Origin: Flagellimonas beolgyonensis
GTDB taxonomy: Bacteria; Bacteroidota; Bacteroidia; Flavobacteriales; Flavobacteriaceae
Direction: 5' to 3'
NCBI RefSeq assembly: GCF_003992615.1
Contig: NZ_RZMY01000013.1
Coordinates: 1-64,000 of the forward strand
Length of the DNA stretch: 64,000 nucleotides
Made by a program: the position numbers and the translations under genes. The notes beneath the pieces are model-generated. The model was not told the DNA's origin and did no database searches. It saw nothing but the letters and a program-made list of their open reading frames with translations. Below, one piece after another: positions 1-8,841 of this stretch (positions are counted from its first letter, which is position 1; each line of letters opens with the position of its first letter).

Positions 1-2046
1 GTCGATGTCCGCCTGTATCAGGGCATGGGTGCCCTCGAAGACCCAGTCCTCCCCGACACTGAGGATTCCGTCGTTGTTGTCGTCCTCATTGGGCAGCAGC
101 ACGGGTGCCGGCTCATCTATCTGGTCGTCCTGCAGATTGATGGTGTGCAGGTCCACGTTGCCGATGTTGGTCACGGTGAAGGTATAGGTGATGCCGTCCA
201 GACAGCCGTTGTTGTCGATGTCGATGTTGAGAACACCGGATTTGATCAGTTCTATTGATGGAGTTTGACAGCTTGTGAGATCTGTAGAAGTAATCTGATT
301 TTCTAAAACACTGTCATCATCGGAAAGATCTTCTGTGCTAAGCCCAGGAAAACTCCATACATCCGCGGTTACCGTAGCTTGGTTATCCACTTTTCCCGCA
401 AGGATGTCATCCGCAGTGATAACATAAGAAGCCGTATAGGTCCAAACTTCAGTATCTTCCAATCTGGAATTAATGTTGTCATCCCCATTTGGACCATCTA
501 TGACAAGTGGAAGATTATTATCAGTTAATTGTACGTTTTCAAATGTTAGACCGGTACCCCCTTCATTGGTTACCGTAAAAGTATATTCAATGGTAGAACA
601 ATCTGGGCTTACTACTGCTTCTTTTATCAAAGCAATTTGTGGGGTACAGCCTGAAATGTCCACGACTGTTTCCCGATCTAGGGCTGTATCCGCAAAATCG
701 GAAAGATCTTCAATATTCAAAATGATACTGCCCGCATCTACTGTTCCTGTCACCTTGGCTTGATTTGTCACTGAACCATTAAGTATATCGGCCGTAGTAA
801 CGGGTTGGGAAGCTGTAAATATCCAAACCTCTCCAGGGCTCAGTAACCCATCGTTAAGATTATCTGTTTCCGGTCCCGTTATGGTCATGAGTGGAAATGT
901 TAGGTCTGTGACCGTTACATCTTTCATCGGTGCGGTTAGATCACTACTTTCATTGGTTACTGTGAATGTATAGGCAATTTTCTCACAACCGGGTCCATCT
1001 CCGACGGCATTCACCACCTCTCCCGTTTTTATCAGACTAAGTGAAGGGGTACAGGGTGAAATATCAATTATGGTGGTGTTGTGTCCATTTAAATCCACGG
1101 GATCGGAAACATCTGTAATAAGGATATCTGGACTTTGATTGGCAGATTTTGCTTCAACATACCCCTGAACCTCTATTTTACCGGCCAACCATTCTTCTGC
1201 AGTTGGTACATAGGGTACCTTATAAATCCACACTTCGCCTTCATCCAAAATTGATATGTTAATGTCGTTGCCAGCGTCTGGCTCTAAAATATCCCCTACA
1301 TTGGGATCTTTCAACACCACACTTTCAAAGGTTTCTCCAACAAAACCGGTATTGTGCAGTTCATATGTAAGTTCAACGGATGAACAGCCACCATCGATAC
1401 CATTACCATCTTTGGTAACACCTGTTAAAATGAGACTTATACCCACGCCACAATTGCTTATTTTGGTCAATGTTGGTCCATCCAAATTCATGTCAGAGGG
1501 GTGGGAATCATCGCTAACAATGGAACCAAGACCCACCACTGTAGCTTCAACATGAGCTTGGTGGAACACTTCCCCAACCTGCATATCTGTTGCTGTGATG
1601 AGTTTAAATGCTTCATAGGCCCAAACTTCCCCTTCATCAATTTGATTGTTGAAATTGATATCTCCCGCAATCAAATCCCCGATGACCACATCAGGTGCAA
1701 TGTCTATGGTAATGTTGTTCAATGCTTCACCATTGGTACTGGTATTGAATACCCGTATCACAAATCTAATGTTGGTACAACCAGGAGAATCTTTATAATA
1801 GGTTTGGGTGGCGGAGCCCATAGTGGCCGCAATGCCTGGCGCAAAAAAATCGGCATTGTTCCAAGAACCAGAAGCCATGGGTGGTGCCAAATCGTGGTTT
1901 AAGGCGACATCGAGGTACTCTTGAGTTACTTTGTGATCATTTTTTTTGAAAGGAACGCCTATTAATATGGAGGCAATCCCAAACAAGAGCAACGATATAA
2001 AAAGAAGGTCTTGTTTTTTGAACGGGTAAGATTTGGAGTAGAACAT
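1..2046 (-). CDS. DUF11/DUF7507-type repeat surface protein, C-terminus outside window
   Basis: The minus strand is open from an ATG at 2046 to base 1 (682 residues, no stop), so the 3' end is missing. A hydrophobic segment at about residues 9-26, after a short basic N-terminus, looks like an uncleaved signal or anchor. It is followed by about five repeats of roughly 130 residues. Repeats 2-5 begin with CxxxxxLI at about residues 192, 329, 463 and 591. They carry the shared cores YTFTVTNEG, a DD/N-rich loop, GEVWxYTA and NQAxVTA, which are typical of the DUF11/DUF7507 (B_ant_repeat) beta-sandwich family. Such flavobacterial proteins usually end in a type IX secretion sorting domain, which would lie outside the window. 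The role is probably adhesive or structural at the cell surface; this is inferred from the family. The last ~245 bases in the window have much higher G+C than the rest of the gene. Confidence 0.8.
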   Translation of the reverse strand, partial: MFYSKSYPFKKQDLLFISLLLFGIASILIGVPFKKNDHKVTQEYLDVALNHDLAPPMASGSWNNADFFAPGIAATMGSATQTYYKDSPGCTNIRFVIRVFNTSTNGEALNNITIDIAPDVVIGDLIAGDINFNNQIDEGEVWAYEAFKLITATDMQVGEVFHQAHVEATVVGLGSIVSDDSHPSDMNLDGPTLTKISNCGVGISLILTGVTKDGNGIDGGCSSVELTYELHNTGFVGETFESVVLKDPNVGDILEPDAGNDINISILDEGEVWIYKVPYVPTAEEWLAGKIEVQGYVEAKSANQSPDILITDVSDPVDLNGHNTTIIDISPCTPSLSLIKTGEVVNAVGDGPGCEKIAYTFTVTNESSDLTAPMKDVTVTDLTFPLMTITGPETDNLNDGLLSPGEVWIFTASQPVTTADILNGSVTNQAKVTGTVDAGSIILNIEDLSDFADTALDRETVVDISGCTPQIALIKEAVVSPDCSTIEYTFTVTNEGGTGLTFENVQLTDNNLPLVIDGPNGDDNINSRLEDTEVWTYTASYVITADDILAGKVDNQATVTADVWSFPGLSTEDLSDDDSVLENQITSTDLTSCQTPSIELIKSGVLNIDIDNNGCLDGITYTFTVTNIGNVDLHTINLQDDQIDEPAPVLLPNEDDNNDGILSVGEDWVFEGTHALIQADID

Positions 2047-2239
2047 GGCTTCTTCATTGAAAGTTCTAACTCACAATTTTAAGGTGCTCTACTAAATATA
2101 TAGTATGCTGATTGATGGATACCCCTAACCATTTGATGAAATGGGGATATGGATTTACCGAAAAAGACACTATTTTTTGAAAACCACCGTTTGGAGGTTT
2201 AAGAAGAAATGAACGAAGTAGATATGATCTACAACTGAA

Positions 2240-5017
2240 TCACAACTTTTCCTTCAGGTATTTGGCGGTATGGGATTCTAAGTTTTTAACGATTTCTTCA
2301 GGAGTACCTTCCATCACCAATTGTCCGCCATTTTCGCCTCCTTCCGGCCCCAGGTCGATAATATAATCCGCACATTTGATGAGTTCAATATTGTGCTCGA
2401 TCACAATCACCGAATGGCCCTTGGCTAGCAATTCATCAAAGGATTTGAGCAGTTTTTTGATGTCATGAAAATGCAACCCGGTAGTAGGTTCATCAAAGAT
2501 GAACAGGGCTTTTTCCTTGGTATGGCCCTTAACCAGAAAGGAGGCCAACTTTATCCGTTGGGCCTCACCGCCGGAAAGGGTAGAGGAGGACTGACCCAAC
2601 GTCACGTAGCCCAGTCCCACATCTTGTAACGGTTGTAGCTTGCCAACAATTTTATCTTGCTTGTGATTTTTAAAATGGGCGATGGCATCGTCTATGGTCA
2701 TGTTCAAAAGGTCGTCGATGTTCTTCCCTTCAAACTGCACCTCCAAAATGTCTTTTTTAAATCGTTTGCCATTACAGGCATCACATTCCAAATGCACATC
2801 GGCCATAAATTGCATCTCCACGGTGATTTCCCCTTCGCCCTTACATTTTTCACAGCGACCGCCATCCACATTGAACGAAAAATGCTTGGCCTGATATCCC
2901 CTGAGCTTGCTCAGTTTTTGGGAAGCGAAGAGACTTCTAATATCGTCATACGCCTTTATATAGGTAACCGGATTGGATCTTGAAGATCGCCCGATCGGAT
3001 TTTGATCCACAAACTCCACGTGTTTAATATGACTGTATTTCCCTACAATGGAGGTGTATTGCCCTGCTTTTTCGCCATAACCCCCAATTTCCTTGAGAAT
3101 GGCCGGATATAATATTTTTTTGACCAATGTACTTTTACCGCTTCCTGATACACCGGTAACCACCGTTAACACATTCAATGGAAAGGTGACATCAATGTTC
3201 TTGAGGTTATTTTCCCGAGCTCCTTTTATTTGGATATAGTGTTTGGAGTTTCTTCGTTCCTTCGGGACTGCTATCTCCATAGTCCCGTTCAAGTATTTTG
3301 CGGTCAACGAATCGGCTTTGAGGATGGTTTCCCAGTTTCCTGTGGCCACCACTTCACCACCAAGGGTGCCGGCCTCGGGGCCAATGTCGATGATTTCATC
3401 GGCAGCCTTCATAATGTCCTCGTCGTGCTCCACCACAATTACGGTATTCCCGAGATTTCGCAACGATTGCAATACCTCGATCAAATTTTCGGTATCCTTT
3501 GGGTGCAAACCAATGCTTGGCTCATCCAAAATGTACATGGAACCTACCAAACTACTGCCCAAGGAGGTGGCCAGATTGATACGCTGGCTTTCCCCACCAG
3601 AAAGCGTGTTGGATTTTCGGTTCAACGTAAGATAACCCAAGCCTACCTTATTCAAAAAGTCCAAACGCGTGGTGATTTCCTTTAAAAGCCTGTTGGCAAT
3701 GGTGTTATCGTGTTCGGAAAGTTCAAGCGTTTCAAAAAAAGGAATCAGTTTTATAATGGGCTGTTCAATCAATTCAGAAATGGATTTACCGCCTACCTTT
3801 ACATAATTGGCCTCGTTCCGAAGCCTTTTCCCTTTGCAAACGGAACATTTGGTCTTTCCACGGTAGCGCGACAGCATTACACGGTTCTGAATTTTATAGC
3901 TTTTCTCCTCAAGCTGCTCAAAAAATTTATGGATGCCGATAAAATGTTCGTTGCCGTCCCAGACCAATTGTTTTTGTGCTTCGGATAGTTGGTACCACGG
4001 TTTGTGGATGGGGAAATCAAATTTGTAAGCGGAGTTTACCAATTGGTCCCGATACCATCCCATACTTTCACCCCGCCACGGAAAAATGGCGTTTTCATAA
4101 ATGGACAATGCGGTATTGGGAATAACCAGGTCCTCATCAATGCCAATGACATCTCCGTACCCTTCACATTTGGGGCAGGCCCCATATGGATTGTTGAAAC
4201 TGAACAGATGCACGTTGGGTTCCAAGAACTTCATGCCATCCAACTCAAATTGGTTGCTGAACGATTGGGTGTTATTGGTTTCCAAGTTTTGAATGGCGCA
4301 CACGCCCTTGCCTTCGAAAAAAGCATTGTCCACCGCATTGGCCAATCGGTTGTAAAAATCCTCATCATCCTTTAGAACGATACGATCCACCACTAAATCA
4401 AACTTGCGACCGATATCCTGGGGAGCCTGGTCGATGCGAATAACTTCACCTTTATAGGTTATACGCGCATATCCTTGCTTGGAAAATAGCTGCAGGGCCT
4501 TTAAGGGTTCACGGTCTTTCGGCACTTGCACTGGGGCCAACAAAAGCATTTTGCTACCCTCTTTGGACTCCTTTATATAGTTCATCACATCGGTGACCGT
4601 ATGTTTCTTTACTTCTTTTCCAGAAATGGGAGATATGGTCTTCCCAATTCGGGCATATAATAATTTAAGGTAGTCGTAGATTTCGGTGGTGGTCCCAACC
4701 GTAGATCTTGGATTGGTGGAATTCACCTTTTGTTCTATGGCAATGGCGGGGGCTATACCTTTTATGTAGTCCACTTTGGGTTTGTCCAATTTGCCCAAAA
4801 ATTGACGGGCATAGGAAGAAAGGCTTTCCACATACCTCCGTTGCCCTTCCGCATAAAGGGTGTCAAATGCCAAACTCGACTTGCCAGATCCGGACAACCC
4901 CGTTATCACAACCAGCTTGTTTCTGGGGATGACAACATCTATGTTTTTGAGATTGTGCAGTTTGGCACCTTTAATGATGATATGCTGCTTTGGATCAACG
5001 TTGATATCGATTGCCAT
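2240..5017 (-). CDS. uvrA: UvrABC excinuclease subunit A
   Basis: This is the DNA damage recognition ATPase of nucleotide excision repair; it loads UvrB. The 925 residues match the usual UvrA length (about 940). The first ABC module has Walker A GLSGSGKS at residues 40-47, followed by the hallmark RRYVESLSSYARQFL. Zinc-binding pairs CPKC and CSVC lie in the insertion and LSGGESQRI is the first signature. The second module has GVSGSGKST at about residue 634, CEKC and CDAC zinc pairs at about 730-755, then LSGGEAQRI and a FDEPTTGLH Walker B. The gene stands alone; its 5' side faces the sigma factor gene divergently, and a TAnnTTTG element lies just upstream. Flavobacteria often carry two uvrA paralogues, and I cannot tell from the window which one this is. 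Confidence 0.96.
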   Translation of the reverse strand: MAIDINVDPKQHIIIKGAKLHNLKNIDVVIPRNKLVVITGLSGSGKSSLAFDTLYAEGQRRYVESLSSYARQFLGKLDKPKVDYIKGIAPAIAIEQKVNSTNPRSTVGTTTEIYDYLKLLYARIGKTISPISGKEVKKHTVTDVMNYIKESKEGSKMLLLAPVQVPKDREPLKALQLFSKQGYARITYKGEVIRIDQAPQDIGRKFDLVVDRIVLKDDEDFYNRLANAVDNAFFEGKGVCAIQNLETNNTQSFSNQFELDGMKFLEPNVHLFSFNNPYGACPKCEGYGDVIGIDEDLVIPNTALSIYENAIFPWRGESMGWYRDQLVNSAYKFDFPIHKPWYQLSEAQKQLVWDGNEHFIGIHKFFEQLEEKSYKIQNRVMLSRYRGKTKCSVCKGKRLRNEANYVKVGGKSISELIEQPIIKLIPFFETLELSEHDNTIANRLLKEITTRLDFLNKVGLGYLTLNRKSNTLSGGESQRINLATSLGSSLVGSMYILDEPSIGLHPKDTENLIEVLQSLRNLGNTVIVVEHDEDIMKAADEIIDIGPEAGTLGGEVVATGNWETILKADSLTAKYLNGTMEIAVPKERRNSKHYIQIKGARENNLKNIDVTFPLNVLTVVTGVSGSGKSTLVKKILYPAILKEIGGYGEKAGQYTSIVGKYSHIKHVEFVDQNPIGRSSRSNPVTYIKAYDDIRSLFASQKLSKLRGYQAKHFSFNVDGGRCEKCKGEGEITVEMQFMADVHLECDACNGKRFKKDILEVQFEGKNIDDLLNMTIDDAIAHFKNHKQDKIVGKLQPLQDVGLGYVTLGQSSSTLSGGEAQRIKLASFLVKGHTKEKALFIFDEPTTGLHFHDIKKLLKSFDELLAKGHSVIVIEHNIELIKCADYIIDLGPEGGENGGQLVMEGTPEEIVKNLESHTAKYLKEKL

Positions 5018-5035
5018 ATGTTAAAATTAGGGATT

Positions 5036-5043
5036 CAAAGATA
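5036..5043 (-). promoter_or_regulatory. -7 element (TATCTTTG) upstream of uvrA
   Basis: Read on the minus strand the sequence is TATCTTTG, a match to the Bacteroidota TAnnTTTG -7 element, 18 bases before the uvrA ATG. I found no TTG at the expected -33 distance. Confidence 0.45.
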
Positions 5044-5267
5044 CGATACACCACACTTAATACGTATATTGTACCAGTTAACATATAAAAATCGTCATCT
5101 CACAACATAGTTTTTAGGTCGCCTGCCTAATTATCTATATTCGAAGTGTAATTAAAATACTGATAGGCCTATACAGCAATAATTACTTTTTTAAGATTAA
5201 AGACTAAATACCTACTGTCCTCCCTGGAAAGGGATGACCTTGATTTTAACCAAAAAAAGTAATTTGT

Positions 5268-5849
5268 ATGGAACTACAGATTAATGACTCGATTTTAGTA
5301 AAAAACTACATTGCTGGAGACGAAAAAGCTCTAGAAATCCTTATCAACAGGCACAACCAACGAATTTCCAGTTTTATTTACTCCAAAGTATTGGATAGGG
5401 ATGTGGCCGAAGACATTTTCCAGGACACCTTTATTAAAGTGATCAAAACCTTGAAAAAGGGAAATTACAGCGAAGAAGGAAAATTTTTGCCCTGGGTTAT
5501 GCGAATCGCGCACAACCTGATCATCGATTACTTCCGTAAGAACAAGCGAATGCCCAAGTTCGAAGGAAGCGACGATTTCAATATCTTCTCCGTGATCAAA
5601 GACGAGAAGTTGAACGTAGAGAAACAGATCATTAAAGATCAGATCGAAAGCGATCTTACTCTTTTGATCGAAGAATTGCCCGAAGATCAGAAAGAAGTAT
5701 TGATCATGCGCATCTACAAGGACATGAGTTTTAAGGAAATATCCGAAAATACTGGTGTCAGCATCAATACGGCTTTGGGTAGAATGCGTTATGCACTGAT
5801 TAACCTCAGAAAAATAGTAGATCGGAAAAATATCGTTTTGACGAATTAA
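5268..5849 (+). CDS. ECF-family RNA polymerase sigma factor
   Basis: At 193 residues this is a normal ECF sigma factor. Region 2 (about residues 20-90) contains LINRHNQRISSFIYSKV and DIFQDTFIKV, which bind core polymerase and the -10 element. Region 4 (about 130-185) contains LPEDQKEVLIMR and a helix-turn-helix at FKEISENTGVSINTALGR. No anti-sigma factor gene follows; instead a 47-residue ORF lies 73 bases downstream on the same strand. Flavobacteria have several ECF factors without adjacent anti-sigma genes, so the target regulon cannot be predicted here. Confidence 0.92.
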   Translation: MELQINDSILVKNYIAGDEKALEILINRHNQRISSFIYSKVLDRDVAEDIFQDTFIKVIKTLKKGNYSEEGKFLPWVMRIAHNLIIDYFRKNKRMPKFEGSDDFNIFSVIKDEKLNVEKQIIKDQIESDLTLLIEELPEDQKEVLIMRIYKDMSFKEISENTGVSINTALGRMRYALINLRKIVDRKNIVLTN

Positions 5850-5922
5850 TTTAACACTTTGTCGAAACGGACAATATATCCATTCTAGCGGCGTTATCTA
5901 TATGAAACATTTATGCTAGAAT

Positions 5923-6066
5923 ATGGAAAACATTTACTCTGAAGAACAAAAATCCGTGAAAGCGGTAAAGGCTAGCAAGCAAACCATCGATTTCTTGCTC
6001 AGCTATTCAAAATCGATTCATGTAGTTGACTACAAAAAACACCAGTTTGAAGTAACATTAAATTAA
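5923..6066 (+). CDS. Small conserved-looking protein (47 aa) downstream of the sigma factor
   Basis: An ATG at 5923 opens 47 codons ending in TAA at 6064-6066, closely followed by a strong terminator hairpin. The product begins MENIYSEEQKSVK, has no signal peptide or membrane segment, and is mixed charged/hydrophobic with a basic centre. I do not recognise a domain. Its position between a sigma factor gene and a terminator suggests a shared transcript and perhaps a modulatory role, but that is only context. The intact reading frame and the terminator placement support it being real. Confidence 0.6.
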   Translation: MENIYSEEQKSVKAVKASKQTIDFLLSYSKSIHVVDYKKHQFEVTLN

Positions 6067-6088
6067 TTTAAGGATCAAACTGACGAAA

Positions 6089-6116
6089 AGAGCCGCCACT
6101 AGCGGCTCTTTTTGTT
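6089..6116. terminator. Bidirectional intrinsic terminator; the nth stop codon is in its loop
   Basis: AGAGCCGC at 6089-6096 pairs with GCGGCTCT at 6102-6109 across a 5-base loop. A T run follows on the plus strand, and a TTTT run follows the hairpin on the minus strand. It ends the sigma factor / 47-aa transcript. On the other strand it forms the 3' end of nth, whose TAG (6099-6101) lies at the loop. Confidence 0.85.
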
Positions 6117-6761
6117 TTTAAGGTATTCGTTGATCACCGTTTTCCGGCCAATGGTGCGGGTAATGATATCTTTTTCCAAATCCCAACCTCTTGCTGGGGA
6201 GTATTCCCTACCGTACCAAATGATCTGTAGGTGCAATTTGTTCCATACGTTTTCAGGAAACAAACGCTTGGCATCGCGTTCGGTCTGCACCACATTTTTG
6301 CCATTGCTGAATCCCCATCGATACATGAGTCTATGAATGTGGGTATCCACAGGAAAAGCCGGGATTCCAAAAGCCTGTGATACTACCACACTTGCCGTTT
6401 TGTGACCCACGGCAGGCAATTCCTCCAGCAGTTCAATTTCTTGGGGGACTGCTCCATCATACTTTTCAATCAATATTTGGGATAGGCCATGGATTCCCTT
6501 CGACTTCATGGGTGACAGTCCAACAGGTTTGATAATATCCCTGATCTCTTCCACGGATAGTTTGACCATGTCATAGGGATTATCAGCTCTTTCGAACAAA
6601 AGCGGGGTTATTTGATTCACCTTTACATCGGTACTTTGGGCCGATAACAATACAGCTATCAATAAAGTATACGGGTCTTTATGGTCCAACGGAATGGGAA
6701 TGGTCGGATACAATTCATCCAAGGTTTTTATTGTGAAATCTACCTTTTCTTGTTTGGTCAT
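6099..6761 (-). CDS. nth: Endonuclease III (base excision repair), lacking the Fe-S cysteines
   Basis: This is a DNA glycosylase/AP lyase for oxidised pyrimidines. The 220 residues cover the HhH-GPD fold. The helix-hairpin-helix LPAVGHKTA at about residues 116-124 includes the catalytic lysine, and FPVDTHIHR carries the catalytic aspartate. The C-terminal region, where E. coli Nth has four cysteines holding a [4Fe-4S] cluster, reads WYGREYSPARGW. The whole protein contains no cysteine, so the cluster is absent. The catalytic residues are kept, so the enzyme is probably active. The last three codons and the stop lie inside the bidirectional terminator. Confidence 0.93.
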   Translation of the reverse strand: MTKQEKVDFTIKTLDELYPTIPIPLDHKDPYTLLIAVLLSAQSTDVKVNQITPLLFERADNPYDMVKLSVEEIRDIIKPVGLSPMKSKGIHGLSQILIEKYDGAVPQEIELLEELPAVGHKTASVVVSQAFGIPAFPVDTHIHRLMYRWGFSNGKNVVQTERDAKRLFPENVWNKLHLQIIWYGREYSPARGWDLEKDIITRTIGRKTVINEYLKNKKSR

Positions 6762-6776
6762 TTTTGTTTAACTTTG
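6750..6776 (+). promoter_or_regulatory. Probable bcp promoter
   Basis: TTG at 6750-6752 is followed 16 bases later by TAACTTTG at 6769-6776, close to the Bacteroidota TTG / TAnnTTTG pattern. It lies over the start of the divergent nth gene and about 40 bases before the bcp ATG. Confidence 0.5.
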
Positions 6777-6816
6777 AGTAATAAACACTTAAACATTTAA
6801 ATCAAGACAGAACGCC

Positions 6817-7269
6817 ATGAATATGTTACAAGTAGGGGATAAAGTACCTGATTTTTCAGCAAAAGACCAAGACGGAAATACAATAAACCTTTCCGATTAC
6901 AAAGGAAAAAAGTTGGTGGTGTTTTTCTATCCCAAGGCAAACACACCCGGTTGCACAGCAGAAGCTTGCAATTTGAGGGACAATTATGCCGAGCTGCAGT
7001 CGGCAGGTTTTGAACTTTTGGGGGTTAGCGCCGATTCGGAGAAACAACAAGCCAATTTTAGGAACAAGTTCGAATTTCCGTTTCCCTTGTTGGCCGATGA
7101 GGACCATACCGTGATCAATACCTTCGGGGTATGGGGTCCCAAAAAGTTTATGGGCAAAGAATATGACGGCATCCATAGGACCACATTTGTGATCAACGGT
7201 GATGGGGTAGTGGAAAAAGTTATAGATAAAGTGAAGACCAAAGACCACGCAGCCCAATTGCTGGATTAA
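6817..7269 (+). CDS. bcp: Thioredoxin-dependent peroxiredoxin, BCP/PrxQ type
   Basis: It reduces hydrogen peroxide and organic hydroperoxides using thioredoxin. The 150-residue length is normal for BCP. YPKANTPGCTAEACNLRD carries the peroxidatic Cys46 and the resolving Cys51, the five-residue spacing typical of PrxQ. No signal peptide is present, so it is cytoplasmic. Two in-frame ATGs occur (6817 and 6823) and either could be used. The gene is divergent from nth and ends in a strong hairpin terminator shared with the next gene. Confidence 0.95.
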   Translation: MNMLQVGDKVPDFSAKDQDGNTINLSDYKGKKLVVFFYPKANTPGCTAEACNLRDNYAELQSAGFELLGVSADSEKQQANFRNKFEFPFPLLADEDHTVINTFGVWGPKKFMGKEYDGIHRTTFVINGDGVVEKVIDKVKTKDHAAQLLD

Positions 7270-7274
7270 AAAAC

Positions 7275-7299
7275 AAAGGCGCCAAAATTGGCGCCTTTT
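7275..7299. terminator. Bidirectional intrinsic terminator between bcp and the converging gene
   Basis: AAAGGCGCC at 7275-7283 pairs with GGCGCCTTT at 7290-7298 around AAAATT. A-runs and T-runs on both sides let it work for bcp (plus strand) and for the gene ending at 7301 (minus strand). Confidence 0.85.
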
Positions 7300-7300
7300 A

Positions 7301-8791
7301 TTATTCTTTCTCTTCCAACACTTTCCGTGTAAACAAGTGTTTTTTCTTAATGATTTCTGCAATACCCTCTGGGAGTTCATCTTCCCAGCCATCTTCATTG
7401 GCAATGATTTTCTTGAGGACATCGCGTGAAAATATGTGCAATACTTCAGGATCGTAATCGATGATATCCATTACCTTTCCATTGTACTTGAAGAATTTGT
7501 ACAATTCCTTCATTCGTGGATGCACCTTCACATTGTTGCTGGTCAAAATTTGACCGGTTTCTGGATCTTTCATGGGGTATAGGTATACCTTAAGATCCTT
7601 AAAGAACAATTTTCCGAAGGCCTCCAGAATGCCACCACTCAAATGACGGTAATATTTTTCATCAAAAACGTCGACCAAGTTGTTCACGCCCATGGTCAAT
7701 CCAATTTTTGCCTTGGTGTAATTGTTGAAATACTCCACCAGTTTAAAATACTCCTGGAATTTGGAAATCAGTACGGTATGGCCAAGAGAACAAAGTAGTT
7801 CTGCCCGGTCCATAAAATCCTGTTCATCGATTTCCCCAGATGCTTTTAGGTTGGATAGGGTTATTTCAAATACCACAATCGTGTTCTCCATGTCCACAGT
7901 CTGTTCCCTTATAAAAATCTCATAGGATTTTTGGAACATATCCATGTTCACTTTGGTCACCGGTCTAAAACTTCCGCGCAAAGCCAAGATATTTTTCTTG
8001 TACAGCACAGCTGCCGGCAACAAGTTATTCCCATCTGGACCGAACATCACGGCATCCGTCATGTCGTTCTTGATCAACTGCAAGCTCATCAAGCGGTTGT
8101 CCACTTCCGCAAAATTGGGTCCGGTGAAATTCACCATATCAATTTCAAGGGTATCCTTATCGATATGATCGTAGAGGTATTTCAACAATTTTTTCGGTCT
8201 ATCGAACTTAAAGAAAGCACCATAGATCAAATTGACTCCCAAAATACCCAAGGTTTCCTGTTGCAAGCGGGCCTCGTTCTGTTTAAAACGAATGTGCAGA
8301 ATGATCTCATCATACTCTTTCTGGTCAGGATCCAATTGAAAACGGATTCCAACCCACCCATGACCTTTGTATCGTTTTGAAAAGTCGATGGTCGCCACGG
8401 TATTGGCATAGGTAAAGAACAGGTAATTTGGATTGCTTTCCCTACCGATACGCTCCTCTACCAAGCGCATCTCATGGTTCAACATTTTTTTCAAGCGGGA
8501 CTGCGTTACATAGCGTCCATCTTCCTCAATACCATAAATGGCGTCACTAAAGGATTTATCGTAAGCGCTCATCGCCTTGGCAATAGTACCTGAGGCACCA
8601 CCAGCCCTAAAAAAATGTCTCGCCGTTTCCTGTCCAGCACCAATTTCTGCAAAGGTCCCGTAAATATCCGGATTCAAATTGATTCGCAGGGTTTTGGCCT
8701 TAATGGAAGGTATATTTTCAAAAGCATTTTCCTTGCTTGGTACGGTAGGCATATCCGAAAATTTAATGTTGGACAAAGTTACACTCTTCAT
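7301..8791 (-). CDS. Conserved protein of unknown function (496 aa)
   Basis: This is a soluble protein of 496 residues without signal peptide or membrane segments. The region GAGQETARHFFRAGGASGT near residues 50-70 is Gly/Ala-rich and strongly patterned, and looks like the conserved core. Further acidic and aromatic blocks follow (RYVTQSRLKKML, GWVGIRFQLDP, MGVNNLVDVFDEKYY). I know proteins of this appearance from flavobacteria and a few other phyla but no established activity. I see no HxGH nucleotidyltransferase motif or other catalytic signature. It converges on bcp, sharing its terminator, and is divergent from the MBL hydrolase gene. Confidence 0.8.
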   Translation of the reverse strand: MKSVTLSNIKFSDMPTVPSKENAFENIPSIKAKTLRINLNPDIYGTFAEIGAGQETARHFFRAGGASGTIAKAMSAYDKSFSDAIYGIEEDGRYVTQSRLKKMLNHEMRLVEERIGRESNPNYLFFTYANTVATIDFSKRYKGHGWVGIRFQLDPDQKEYDEIILHIRFKQNEARLQQETLGILGVNLIYGAFFKFDRPKKLLKYLYDHIDKDTLEIDMVNFTGPNFAEVDNRLMSLQLIKNDMTDAVMFGPDGNNLLPAAVLYKKNILALRGSFRPVTKVNMDMFQKSYEIFIREQTVDMENTIVVFEITLSNLKASGEIDEQDFMDRAELLCSLGHTVLISKFQEYFKLVEYFNNYTKAKIGLTMGVNNLVDVFDEKYYRHLSGGILEAFGKLFFKDLKVYLYPMKDPETGQILTSNNVKVHPRMKELYKFFKYNGKVMDIIDYDPEVLHIFSRDVLKKIIANEDGWEDELPEGIAEIIKKKHLFTRKVLEEKE

Positions 8792-8815
8792 TCAATCTAT
8801 TAAATAAATAAGTTA

Positions 8816-8823
8816 TAATTTTG
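8816..8823 (+). promoter_or_regulatory. -7 element (TAATTTTG) for the MBL hydrolase gene
   Basis: TAATTTTG at 8816-8823 matches TAnnTTTG. Transcription would begin near 8828-8830, so the upstream in-frame starts at 8821 and 8830 are unlikely and the ATG at 8842 is favoured. Confidence 0.45.
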
Positions 8824-8841
8824 GTTTTAATGGATGATAGG

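Noticed and set aside
25..1902. Several plus-strand open frames over the repeat protein gene
   Set aside because: They are antisense shadows; the minus strand has a continuous frame with clear repeat-domain sequence.
2047..2239. Weak inverted repeat (AAACC..GGTTT) between uvrA and the repeat protein gene
   Set aside because: The stem has mismatches and no proper T tract, so I do not call it a terminator. Nothing else was recognised in this gap.
5018..5267. Possible further elements in the uvrA / sigma factor divergent gap
   Set aside because: Apart from the uvrA -7 element I found no full promoter for the sigma factor gene and no ORF; near matches lacked a base of TAnnTTTG.
7301..8791. Assignment of the 496-aa conserved protein as a nucleotidyltransferase or other enzyme
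   Set aside because: No HxGH or other nucleotide-binding signature is visible, so I left it as unknown.
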